Source of the DNA: Litoditis marina
Taxonomy: Eukaryota; Nematoda; Chromadorea; Rhabditida; Rhabditidae
DNA: 64,000 nucleotides
Assembly (NCBI GenBank): GCA_964036275.1
Contig: OZ038433.1
Span: 18,544,257 to 18,608,256, forward strand
Direction: 5' to 3'
The notes beneath the pieces were generated by a model, which was given only the letters and a program-made list of their open reading frames with translations, had not been told where the DNA came from and ran no database searches. Position 1 is the stretch's first letter. Each line of letters begins with the position of its first letter. Position numbers and translations under genes: made by a program. This document shows, piece by piece, positions 37,601 to 46,466 of this stretch.

Positions 37601-39279
37601 CGATTGACTAGCACCACGTGCGTTTAGTCTGCACGTAAAACGACACATTACATACGTACCAGTTTAGCATTTAACGATGGCGTGAGCCAGACCTCAATTG
37701 ATTTATATAGTTCGTTTCACCAATCGATGACTTTCTACAGTAATCTTTCGAAAATTCAAACGCATTTATCTAGTCAACAAAGAGAATCTAAGATTCACTG
37801 TTTTGTATGCTTGTAGTAACCACAGTGGAAAACGAAATCACAAAGTTTAAACTATGTACAACACCTACAAGATATGATAAATTCACTTAAAAGTTTCATA
37901 ATCTTACTGTAGAGGGCTATTGTTTCGTGAAACAGACTATAGTAAGGCATCCGACCTTTTGTCATATTCTGGTAGTTAATAAGTTTCTTCGAATTCATCA
38001 AAAGCCGAGTTTCTCATTAGCTGCACAAGTGAACATGCTCTTAGGAAATCCTATGAGGTGCTTATACCTAAATTGTTAGTCAATTGCACACTCACGTCAA
38101 ACATCTTAAATACAGCAGAACTCAGAAACGTGCAATGACAAAATGCGCGATGCCTCATTAGAGTGAATACTTTACGTAACTCTTCAGTTTACTTTTAGTT
38201 TAACATACGGTATGCGATATGCGTGCTTCAATTTGACGGTGTATGTATGCACCCCGGGGTACCTTCACGTGACTGTGTAATTGACTGCCAGTATGGCATT
38301 TCATTCTGACCTTCTTAGAGAGATACTGGTTCATGAGTCATAGGCTGTATGATGATATGCTACCACGCCCACACACCGAGACTGTGAAGTGAAAGTTCAG
38401 CACCACATAACCAACTGAGCGTGGGAATAGAATTACACCAGGTCTGACTGAAACGTGCGATAATTAGTAGACATAATCGATAATAAAAAGTAATAAAGAC
38501 ATGGGGAACACATTCTGCTTCCAAAGTACATTTCACATGATATCCGGTGCCAACTCATCTAACAATGGAGAACGTGAGAACTGAGAATATACTGAACCAA
38601 AATGTAAAACAAAAACCTCACGCAATTATATTAAGGAGGGAGTATAACCGTTAGTTTAAATGCCACGCAGTTGTGTAACTTATGATTGTCAAAATAGTGA
38701 GAGTGTATATAGAACCATGTAATTTGAAAAGTTATTAAAATGAGTTAGTCACCAAAACAACTCAAAAATGTAAAAAGATCCCAAACAACGATGTGAGACC
38801 TGAGAAGCGCAATTCATTGAACAACAACTTGCAACTTTTATGATCCCATTAGACGGTGATGAACTATTTCCAGACGGCGTAGCATTCCCTCAAAAATCTC
38901 ATGAGATAGAATAGAATAGAATAGAATAGAATAAAATGTTTATTCGCGATTGAACACGTGTCTATACCTCATGAGCTATTCGCATGAGCTTCTCATAAGA
39001 TTCTGTTGATTACTATGCTACAAAATTGACACTTCACGAGTATCTCATGAGAAACTCATATGAACTTCTCGTGAGATTGGGGGGATTGCTTCGCCGCCAG
39101 GCCTTTACACATAATCCGGTTACATATACAACGTGGTAATAACATTCAAGAATGTTTTTGTTTGTTCCAGCACCGAGTATCGCGAAATCATCCGGGAAAA
39201 GTGTTTCTTCTGGAGAAAAAGGAACCATGTGGTGGCCCTGACAGTGTCCAGTAAAGCCCAGGCCAGAACACGTGTCTGA
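31682..39279 (+). CDS. srsx-type seven-transmembrane chemoreceptor
   Basis: Seven exons join in phase to a 299-residue protein: 31682-31797, 32327-32439, 33446-33554, 35410-35526, 36687-36820, 37297-37498 and 39171-39279. Exon 1 gives TM1 with YAVIGVVGILANFVMIYVT. Exon 2 gives LRSACHILIAILCLCDLLLS, the intracellular loop and TM2 typical of nematode SRSX receptors. Exon 3 gives TM3 ending FLGLDRLASIIYPT, with DRL in place of DRY. Exon 4 is TM4 (MILVLPTIYTIAIVA) and exon 5 is TM5 (IILSIIILIIYAFAY). Exon 6 has TM6 and TM7, ending SNLFVYYVI. Exon 7 has the family's TEYRE tail and a basic end. The length equals the family norm and no stop or frameshift is seen, so it looks functional. Role by family: G-protein-coupled odour or chemical sensing in sensory neurons; the ligand is unknown. 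The introns carry many transposon relics, with intron 3 alone 1.9 kb. Confidence 0.9.
33135..33196. mobile_element. Fragment of MITE family 1
   Basis: ggcaagctgccaacgagtcc followed by a diverged gggaaatg...actata end resembles the right half of the family in intron 2 of the chemoreceptor gene. Confidence 0.45.
33222..33415 (-). mobile_element. tRNA-like short repeat, copy 4 (full length)
   Basis: 194 bp from tatagggcgtgcc to ttggcgacgactata. The minus strand reads a tRNA-like A box (near tgcgcccgag) and B box (ggttcgagtcc). It lies in intron 2 of the chemoreceptor gene. Confidence 0.9.
33556..33676. mobile_element. MITE family 2 copy at a splice donor
   Basis: Starts tatactatcggttaattgca immediately after the last base of exon 3 plus one g, and ends cacgtcactatttacttcta. 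The donor gtatac therefore straddles the element's edge. Confidence 0.75.
33923..35373. mobile_element. 1.45-kb element with inverted ends and GCCGGCGA repeats
   Basis: The left end tggaattcggtgacgggtcg is matched by the inverted right end ccgccaaattcca. Both ends are followed by arrays of gtcgccggcgagtcgcc words (33935-34031 and 34846-35365). The interior holds a 17-bp triplicate (tgttttgtaacagatgta words, 34477-34525), a direct duplication (34697-34766) and a tRNA-like segment. It occupies most of intron 3 of the chemoreceptor gene. No transposase was recognised. Confidence 0.6.
34180..34252 (-). repeat. tRNA-derived segment
   Basis: On the minus strand an A box tggccgagggg (34230-34240) and a B box ggttcgattcc (34192-34202) lie at tRNA spacing. 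I could not pair a full acceptor stem, so a working tRNA is unlikely. Confidence 0.5.
35712..35785 (-). repeat. tRNA-derived segment
   Basis: Minus-strand A box tggtcgactgg (35762-35772) and B box ggttcgatccc (35721-35731). It lies in intron 4 of the chemoreceptor gene and differs in sequence from the seven-copy family. Confidence 0.5.
36148..36330. mobile_element. Foldback element centred on a 22-bp palindrome
   Basis: The centre ttggtgtacaattgtacacc (36229 on) is palindromic. Outside it, gaaaaccgagttgttcaccc at the left mirrors the right-hand run aacatctcggtttttaac, and aagttgtgaaatcaaagttt mirrors accttgatttacaactt. This is a snapback of about 180 bp in intron 4 of the chemoreceptor gene. 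Confidence 0.7.
36497..36669. mobile_element. Foldback element upstream of chemoreceptor exon 5
   Basis: agtacgtatgct at the left is matched by agcatacgtact at the right. The arms also share cctgcgtcttc/gagacgcagg and gctatttctc/gagaaatag around a cccgccggg centre. The right end lies 17 bp before exon 5. Related words (gcctgcgtcttctcaaaa) recur at 40192, so the family has another degraded copy. Confidence 0.75.
36880..36978. mobile_element. MITE family 2 copy joined to a tRNA-like repeat
   Basis: ctgaactcagtaaagtgtaa through attcaatttacctccagtat; the left end is missing. Its right terminus runs straight into the tatag start of the next tRNA-like repeat. Confidence 0.65.
36975..37169 (-). mobile_element. 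tRNA-like short repeat, copy 5 (full length)
   Basis: tatagtgagtgccaaatt to ttgagaacgactaca, about 195 bp, with tcgccggaatcgaaccggcg carrying the minus-strand B box. It lies in intron 5 of the chemoreceptor gene. Confidence 0.9.
37501..37617. mobile_element. MITE family 2 copy, inverted, at a splice donor
   Basis: gctgtcacgtaaagttagta begins two to three bases inside intron 6, and the copy runs to gtgcgattgactagca. Orientation is opposite to the copy at 33556. Confidence 0.7.
38067..38202. mobile_element. MITE family 2 copy in intron 6
   Basis: ttgttagtcaattgcacact, the shared interior gcagaactcagaaacgtgca and a right end in ttacgtaactcttcagttta mark a nearly complete copy of about 135 bp. 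Confidence 0.75.
38872..39100. mobile_element. Short element with gcgtagcaatccc-type ends
   Basis: Left acggcgtagcattccctcaa plus aaatctcatgag; right ctcgtgagattggggggatt plus gcttcgccgcc, its inverse. The ends match those of the larger element at 53849-55626, so this is a shorter relative. A small (atagaata)n run sits inside at 38907-38935. It lies in intron 6 of the chemoreceptor gene. Confidence 0.65.
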
Positions 39280-39308
39280 CCACATAGAGTGAAGGAAGTA
39301 ACACCTTC

Positions 39309-39344
39309 ATCTCTCTCTCTCTCTACTCCTCTTTCTCTTTCTCT

Positions 39345-39376
<32 letters not shown>

Positions 39377-39450
39377 TGTTTTTTGTTTTTTCTACCGGTC
39401 TCTCTGCCTCTTTCTCACTCTCTCTCGTTTTCTACCCCCCCCCCCCCCTC
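39309..39450. repeat. Pyrimidine tract 3' of the chemoreceptor gene
   Basis: ctctct and ctttct runs ending in a run of about 14 c, starting 30 bp after the stop codon. Confidence 0.85.
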
Positions 39451-39529
39451 TGTTCAACGTGAAGATCTGTGAATTCAGAATGAAGAAAATATTCAACTAT
39501 AGTTTTGTAAATCCTTTTTCATAGATAAA

Positions 39530-39828
39530 TGAATAATATTTTACGGCAGTTTGTACAGTATTACTCTATTCATTGCATTACAACAGAAAGAGATCTTCTG
39601 GCCGTCCAGCAGTCCGCTGGTGTGATCACCTGGTTGAAGCCACCCGAAGCCACAACCCAGAAGCCCAAAGAGGTCGTTGCCGCCCGCCGCGTATTCGTGG
39701 CCACGAATACCTCAGAGCATGCAGATATAAGCAGATTTGGAGATCGGTCAAAGACCACCACTGTGTAACATTGTGATGTGACGAATAAAACTTGAAACTT
39801 GAACTTGAAACTTGAAACTTCCGCCAGA
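39530..39828 (+). mobile_element. Possible 3' end of a non-LTR (LINE) retrotransposon
   Basis: One frame reads GRPAVRWCDHLVEATRS and later YKQIWRSVKDHHCV before a stop at 39776. This recalls the C-terminal tail downstream of reverse transcriptase in RTE-like LINEs (GRPxxRWxDD pattern). It is followed by aataaa and a cttgaaa heptamer-like tail (39788-39820), as such elements often end. No reverse transcriptase core is present. A tRNA-like repeat starts right after the tail. Confidence 0.45.
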
Positions 39829-39832
39829 GAGA

Positions 39833-40023
39833 TATAGTGAGTGCCAAATTTATAAACTTTGGCCTCTCGCCGGACCTGCGATCAAAACTTCCGTAGCAGA
39901 GCACAACCACTGCGCTAGTAGAGTCCATGATCGCAAGCCTCTGGATCGGAAACGTGTGTGCGCGTACACAGCGGAAAGTGAGATATAGAGTACCCTCTGG
40001 CCTTTCCGTTGGGGACGACTATA
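39833..40023 (-). mobile_element. tRNA-like short repeat, copy 6
   Basis: tatagtgagtgccaaatt to ttggggacgactata. The segment holding the minus-strand B box is shortened (tcgccggacctgcg), so its promoter is damaged, but both ends are intact. Confidence 0.85.
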
Positions 40024-41294
40024 GCGCGGAGAGTGAAGTCCGACCACATACTATTGGATTGTTCAAACCACTGTGGACACCGTACCATTCATTAGGGACG
40101 AGGCTCGGCGAGAAGCCAGCTACTATGAGTAAAACGTGAGACGGCCGCGACAATGTCGTTGCCGTCTCAGTTTTAACTGTTGTTTATCAGCCTGCGTCTT
40201 CTCAAAACATATGCTATTTTCATGAGTAAAATTTGTCACGGCAGCGACATTGTCGTTGCCGTCTCAATTTTGAGTCAGTCGGCGGGGGCCGAGTCAGTGA
40301 CTTCTCCGAGTAGTCTGCGTATCGTCGTTCTATTTGGCAAACAATCAACGACCGCTCTGGTGTATTTATAAGTGAAACGACGACTATACGCTGCCAGGTC
40401 GGACTGAGTCTGGTAAACGGCAAAACATTAGTGAAATATATTGTACAATATTCGCTGAAACCTGTGGCCAGCACATGTGACAGACCTACGTGTTTTTTTG
40501 GGGAAATGCGTGAGCCATTTGAATATGACAACCGTAAGCCACTCGTTATCTCTGTTTGTCCATCTATCAAATGGCGTCTGGTATTCACCAAAACGTCACG
40601 ATAAAGATCATAAAATGATGTGATTTGTACTTTGAAATGATGTGGTGACTGAAATGTGATTTGTACTTTGATCGTAATAGCGCCACGGTTTTTATTTTTT
40701 TTAATCAGAGAAGAGCATTATTCATTATTGTATGTTAGAAGAAACAAAAGTTCAAAATTGAGTTCCGGATTGTATCTGTCTCTCGATCAAAAGATGTTCG
40801 TGAAACAAAATACTTACATAAATCATGTACGCACTGCTTAGTGACAAGGACATTATAACGAAAAAAGCTTGAATACACCTTAGTAGCACGCATTTAAATA
40901 TCAGTTGTATGGGACCGCTTTTCTCTAATTTGAGGTTTGAGCTAATAAATCTGGCTTGTACACATCAAAAATCCACACACACACAATAAATTCAAAACTA
41001 CGGCTATTGCGTACAGGTTAGGAATTCCCCTCCCGCCTGAAATATCGTCAGGAATACTATCTATCCCCTTAGAATTCCTTGAAATTTGCCTGAAAAATTG
41101 ATTCTTTATTTTTCCTTATACTTCTCTGACTCACGTTGTGTAGCAGCTCGCATCACTTCTTGATTCTTCCCAAGATCAACTGCAATCTAGGTGAAACGAT
41201 AAGGCTACATCTATAAGACCAGATAAGACTACACCTATTCGATGAACCGGGTACTTTTAAAGTGCTCCTCGACCAATAAGTATATACTCCCAAA
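40024..41294. other. Upstream region of the second lectin gene
   Basis: Contains two related gcgaca-tgtcgttgccgtct segments (about 40143-40172 and 40237-40271) that belong to a degraded repeat. A 123-codon minus-strand open frame at 40220-40591 has no recognisable motif. Promoter elements for the lectin gene are presumably within the last few hundred bases but none is distinctive. Confidence 0.4.
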
Positions 41295-42139
41295 ATGGTA
41301 CTGCTCGTACTTCTCGCAGTACTTTTTGCCACAGCTGGTAAGGGTTTTACTTTGATTATCCACCCGGAGTTATAACTTCTACGATGTTAGCGAGAATGTA
41401 ATTCGATTTGATGCGGAAGTTACTATCCGAGTATTACACATGTCCCACTTCAACTTTGTGAATATTGTTTTATCCAACAAAGCCTTCAGCCTTTCGTCAC
41501 ATTTTCAGCCTGCACTGCTCGATACGGTGTAACTTCAATGTCAATAATTAACTTTATAGACAATATGCGATATTTTAAGTTCATGTTCGCTTTCATGTTA
41601 TAACTTTATTCTAGTTAAATTTAGTGTATTGGTAAGTTGCCGGTTTTAAAGTGAGTAATGTGGGGGAAAATAGGCGATATTGAAAAAGGAGACAACATCG
41701 GTACATATTGTTGCTAGTGTTTGTAGTTTGATGTTGATGTATTGTAGTAGCTAGAAGACTTTAAGTCTTTTCGTCCTGTTTCCATTTTCTAAGAGGGGTT
41801 CAACTGATGATGACCCAACCCTCTGAGAAAACCCAAAACCGTCTTGAATCAGGGTCGAAACGGTTTTGAGTACATCTCTTACTGAGCACATTAACCTAAT
41901 CATACCACCATCCAAAAGTCCTAGTGACACAATTATATTTTGTTCAAATAAAATAACTTAATATTGTAGTAGAAATGTCTGACGTGCTCCTAAAACAAGC
42001 TACGACTATCCCTTACAACTTACAACATGTTCTCGGCAGAACAGGTTTCAGTTTTCATTTTTAGTGTCAGCGGACCAATGTCCTACTGGATTCGAAGAAG
42101 GCTCAGATGGTAATTGCTATGCGGTGGGCTATTTGATCT

Positions 42140-42155
42140 TTTCCCTTTCTCTTTT

Positions 42156-42197
<42 letters not shown>

Positions 42198-42216
42198 CTT
42201 CCTCTCTTTCTTTCTC
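42140..42216. repeat. CT tract in lectin intron 2
   Basis: tctctc run directly downstream of exon 2 of the two-domain lectin gene. Confidence 0.85.
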
Positions 42217-43323
42217 TGTTTGTGAAAACTGTCATCGTCATCTTCATTTTTCTTTCGCAAATCTTACATTTCTTCTTTCGTTTTCCTGTATATTACTCTT
42301 TTCTCTTTCACAAAATACGTTTAGAATGAGTTTACTCAGGTTTTCACAACTCCTGCCACCTACCAGCAAGCCGCTGAAATCTGTCAGCAACGCGGTGGAT
42401 TCATTGCAACTGTCACCAACGGATTTGTGAGTTTCTCCCTTCCGAGAGGTACCAAAAATAAAAATAAAGTCTTGTGTACGAACCAATATTCGCTCAGAGT
42501 ATGTTGTTTGATGGGAAATTGTAAATAGAGATGTCATGGGAAACTTTCAGTTCACTGCCCACTTAGACATGAACCAATCAAGTGATACAATCATGGATTT
42601 TTTACCAATCGAAAATTTTCATAATTCGTACCCTCTGATCTCAACATGATGAACACATTACCTCACACAATGAGTAGTAACTAACTACACGTGGACATTT
42701 TCAGATGAAGGTTTTTTCTGAGAAAATCGCAATTTTTGAATATAGATACGTTTATTTGTAGAACTTGAAAAATCTTCCTGAAATCATTTAATCATCACTC
42801 AGGAAAATCAGTTTCTCCGTGAAATGATGTCTGCTTACCCTTCTGCGTGGATTGGCTGTAATTGCCCTGCCAATGACTATTCTTGTGAATGGGAGGACTC
42901 CAGCACTTTCTGATACAGAAATTTCCACCGTTAGTTCACAACACCAATTTGTTATTACTATGTTCCTACCACCGACAACCGAAGTATCCAAAGAAGGCCA
43001 TGATGTGTTTGTAGTTTAGTATTTCCTGTTGCTTTCCGGCTGGAATGTCTAAATTATGGCTTGTGTCAAGTTCAAACTACAACTCAGCTACAATTATACC
43101 CATACAGTACCATAATGTGTCTTCCGCTCGTATTTGAGGCCCGGGAAAGCTCTCGAAAGGCTTCCTGGGTTTGGTTCGGTATACTGTTTCTCTATTCCAA
43201 TATGATCTTTTTCTATTAACTTCATAATATTTAACGTATTTAAGGGGCGCCCAGGGTTTGGTTTGGCTGATTGTTTCAACCAAATTAACCCATATCACCG
43301 AGTCCTGCTTTAATTGGACCTCG

Positions 43324-43553
43324 TATAGTCTTTTCCATCCCTTACTGAGACTCCTACAGTAGGATTTCGAAACTTCGAAGCCGTTTTGCTCACTTACTTT
43401 TGATCGGAGACGTTCAAGATTGTCGTACCTCATTCTCCTTCTCATGTAGAGTAAATAAACGAGTCTATTTCCCATGAACTTTATTTTCAGCTTCACAACA
43501 CCCTTCGGAAGGTTTGTACTGTAGGAGTCTCAGTAGGAATGGTGTGAACTATA
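43324..43553. mobile_element. MITE family 1 copy, 'cctacagtagg' subtype
   Basis: Begins tatagtcttttccatccctt plus actgagactcctacagtagg and ends with the inverse, ctgtaggagtctcagtagga plus atggtgtgaactata. About 230 bp. A second copy of the same subtype is at 47707-47934. Confidence 0.85.
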
Positions 43554-43616
43554 TCAACTTTTACTGTATTGCCGCTTACGCTTCAAGACTTACGTAGTTA
43601 AGTTATCCATATTATA

Positions 43617-43730
43617 TTATACTGCTAGTCAATTGCATAGTCACTTGAAACATGTGAAACACAGCAGAACTCAGAAACGCACTTTGTCAATGCTAACTAC
43701 ACGTGACTATTCAATTTTCTTCAAAAGTAC
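43617..43730. mobile_element. MITE family 2 copy in lectin intron 4
   Basis: ttatactgctagtcaattgc, cacagcagaactcagaaacg and acgtgactattcaattttct mark the family. The copy ends about 35 bp before exon 5. Confidence 0.8.
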
Positions 43731-43887
43731 TTAAAATGTATTAGGAGGAATATTTTTTGTTCTCAGAAAGCTGTCAAAGGGACGAGTCGAGAAACGAGTG
43801 TGCCTATCTGCAGTTCTCCGGCTACTGGTGCTACTCGGATTGCACCGTTGCAAGACCATTCATTTGTCAGGTCAACGACCCGCAAGG

Positions 43888-44084
43888 AATAGTCGTCGCC
43901 AACAGAAAGGCGGAAGGGTGCTGTATATCTCACTTTCAGCTGTCTACGCACACATGTCTTCGATTCCAAAACTCACGGATTATGTACTATTATAGCGCAT
44001 TGGTTAGCGCGCCGCTACGAATCTTTTTCTCGCAGGTTCGATTCCCGCGAGAGACAAAAACTTGTAAAAATGACACCCACTATA
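43888..44084 (+). mobile_element. tRNA-like short repeat, copy 7, in a lectin exon edge
   Basis: This copy is inverted relative to the other six, so its Pol III-type promoter reads plus: A box tagcgcattgg at 43993-44003 and B box ggttcgattcc at 44035-44045, 31 bases apart. It begins (atagtcgtcgcc) inside the open frame of lectin exon 5, where the donor site should be, and ends cacccactata. Confidence 0.9.
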
Positions 44085-44621
44085 TGAGATATAGTTGATA
44101 TTGCCCTGTCCCAGTCTGTTTGTAGTTTGGTTCCATTTCCGTGGTCAAAATCAGTAATCGCGTTTTTCGCGATAAAACAACAACAAAGGTCTACTAAAAA
44201 CTAGTGTGTAGAGTGAACTTTCTGAGCGGTAGATTTGAATTTCGAGTGTTCGTGTTTTTCGGGTTCGGAACGAAACCGAGTTTCTCTCAACTCGAGATTT
44301 TCTTTTATCCAATTCATTCGATTTGGAGCAATTTCTGAGTTTGACGTTACAAACCCTAGTTGGAAATTGTTAGGTTACATGATTGCCGACAGGCGGACTC
44401 TCCGTTTCTCATCTTTAACCTTTTTATCAGTTTATCTTCCTTTCTTTTATTCTTCTTTCATCCCAGACTCTCCCTGCTATGGCTGGACGAGGGGTTTTTG
44501 GACTAGCAGCGGTTGCTTCAAGACATTCAACCAATTGGAGACGAAAGCCTCCGCGGAGCAAATATGCAGACAGAACTGTGGTCATCTGGCCTATATTCAG
44601 GGACAAGCCGTGAGTACTGAG

Positions 44622-44856
44622 TATAGTTCTCGCCATTCCCACTGAGACCTTGGCAGCGTGCCAATGAAACTTCGAATGCATGTATTCATAGAAATAACAG
44701 ATCTTATGAAAATAATTTTGATCCACGCATTGTACTAAAAGGTAACTGTCGCTCAGAAAAACTTTCAGTGTTTCGGAAAACATTAACATGGTGAAATGTC
44801 ACCTGAAAATTTTGTTGGCACGTTGCCGAGGTCTCAGTGGGAATGATTGGAACTAT
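44622..44856. mobile_element. MITE family 1 copy, complete
   Basis: tatagttctcgccattccca plus ctgagaccttggcagcgtgc at the left; gcacgttgccgaggtctcag plus tgggaatgattggaactata at the right. The ends are clear inverted repeats of about 40 bp. Confidence 0.85.
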
Positions 44857-44905
44857 ATACTGCTAGTAAATTGAATCTCTGACCTCAACTCAAATCTGAT
44901 CACAA

Positions 44906-45043
44906 TATACTGCTAGTCAATTGTACAGTCACATGAAACAACCTGTTAAACACAGCAGAATTCAGAAACGTGCAATGACCAAGTGCACGATTCATCATTA
45001 GAATGCTAACTTCACGTGACTATTCATTTTACTTCTAGTATAT
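44906..45043. mobile_element. MITE family 2 copy, complete
   Basis: tatactgctagtcaattgta to acttctagtata. The ends are imperfect inverted repeats, and the interior gcagaattcagaaacgtgca matches the other copies. Confidence 0.8.
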
Positions 45044-45328
45044 AGTCTTAACCACTTCTATGCAAATTATTGATCTACATTTTTTATCCATATTCAAAAC
45101 GCGCCTTCTCACGTGTGAAAAGTCACGTGTCGCAAATGAATATCAAATTCTAACCACACGCAATGCAATTCAAAGTCTTAGGGATTTCCTTACTCTCTAA
45201 ACTAGACATTCGAGTCGATGTTTTGGCCTGATGTGAATGATGAACTAATCAGAAATATATAACTTTGATCACTTTTCATTTTCTCAGAAAAGCGCGTGAC
45301 GTAAGTGACACCGCTCTCAAATGGCCTG

Positions 45329-45550
45329 TATAGTTCGTTTCATTCCCACTGAGACCCATTTGCATCGTGCCAAGATTTTCGGATGACTGTTTCTTAGTGC
45401 AGACTTGAGTATTTCAAAGAAGTTTAATATTTACTAGTGAAACGAGAAAGCCGCTAAAAGAGATTTGCAGTTTTTTGAAAAACTCCAAAGTGGTTTAAAT
45501 TAGCCTGGAATATTCATCGGCACGCTGCCAAGTCTCAGTAGGAATGCCCG
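45329..45550. mobile_element. MITE family 1 copy
   Basis: tatagttcgtttcattccca at the left, ggcacgctgccaagtctcag and taggaatg at the right; about 220 bp in an intron of the second lectin gene. Confidence 0.8.
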
Positions 45551-46390
45551 GGTCTTACGTCGATTCCCCCCCCCCCCTTCCTTCACCCCCATTCAAAGAC
45601 ATACCGCTTACCTACCCCGGGTACCATTCTACTGGTTGTCTCGCTAATTGAATTGACCTCTTTTAGTCGAGGGGGCAATCGAAATGAAACCGAATGACCG
45701 GAACTATAGATCTTGCAGATTTTTCACATATTTTACTAATGAAAAAAATCTTCCATCGAGAACGTTTTAGGATGACGACATTGTATCGGAACTACTCTGT
45801 AAGGAGTGCGACAGTACCCCAACCTTCACCCGAATCGGGCTAGAAAATAAGGGAGATGGCCATTATACATGGACAGACGGACGCCAGTTCGATCCCGATA
45901 GCAATTAAAACAACTTTGGTAAGTACAAATGTAAATAGAGGTTAAATATTGAGAATCCTACCAGCTTGTGACAAAATAAAACTGAGTTGTGTAACACTTT
46001 TAGAACAATTCATAGCAACTGATGATTTTGTTTAATTCAATTGATGATCAGAATAACAATTGTTTGCAAACAGACATGGAATGTGGTAAACTATGAGTAA
46101 CGGGTTTGAGGTAGTAATATTTGATCAAACAGAAGCACTCTTGATTTACGAAAAAATAACAGTAGAAGTTAGAAAAAGACAGCAACATAAAACAGTTTTT
46201 GGTCCTTTTTCGAAAGTTTTGAGGTCGGTTTTGCAGAAGACATAAATCCCGGTCTCGGAAACTGTGTGAATATGGCAATTCGAAATACGACCAATTTGCG
46301 AAAAGGTCAATGGATCAATGCCGATTGTAACGAGAAGACGGTCTTCACGTGTATGAGACGTGAGTGTATTCAGATTTGCTAGTAATATCA

Positions 46391-46466
46391 AAGGTGCAAT
46401 GAAACAGTGCACGATGTCTCCTTAGAAGGTTAATTTTACGTAACTATTCAATTTACTTCTAGTATA
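46391..46466. mobile_element. MITE family 2, right-half fragment
   Basis: ggtgcaatgaaacagtgcac to atttacttctagtatac, about 30 bp beyond the last certain lectin exon. Confidence 0.65.

Larger units (their letters stand above)
41295..46359 (+). pseudogene. Two-domain C-type lectin gene with two in-frame stops
   Basis: Exons: 41295-41337 (signal peptide MVLLVLLAVLFATA), 42065-42123, 42340-42426, 42803-42929, 43767 to about 43890, about 44467-44612, 45771-45918 and 46237-46359. Domain 1 runs CPTGFEEGSDGNCYAV, VFTTPATYQQAAEICQQRGG, SAWIGCNCPAND, then NECAYLQFSGYWC and ARPFICQV. Domain 2 runs CYGWTRGFWTSSGCF, ASAEQICRQNCGHLAYIQ, HYTWTDGRQFD, then GQWINADCNEKTVFTC. In-frame stops occur once in each: TGA at 42911-42913 and TAA at 45906-45908. 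All other joins keep phase except between the domains, where a tRNA-like repeat occupies the expected donor of exon 5. A last exon is unresolved; 46782-46861 is a candidate. Without the stops this would be a secreted protein with tandem lectin-like domains, a common nematode CLEC layout. Best read as a recent pseudogene or an allele with errors. Confidence 0.75.

Noticed and set aside
40220..40591. 123-codon minus-strand open frame upstream of the second lectin gene
   Set aside because: Part of it overlaps a degraded repeat and the translation is Arg/Ser/Thr-rich without a known pattern.
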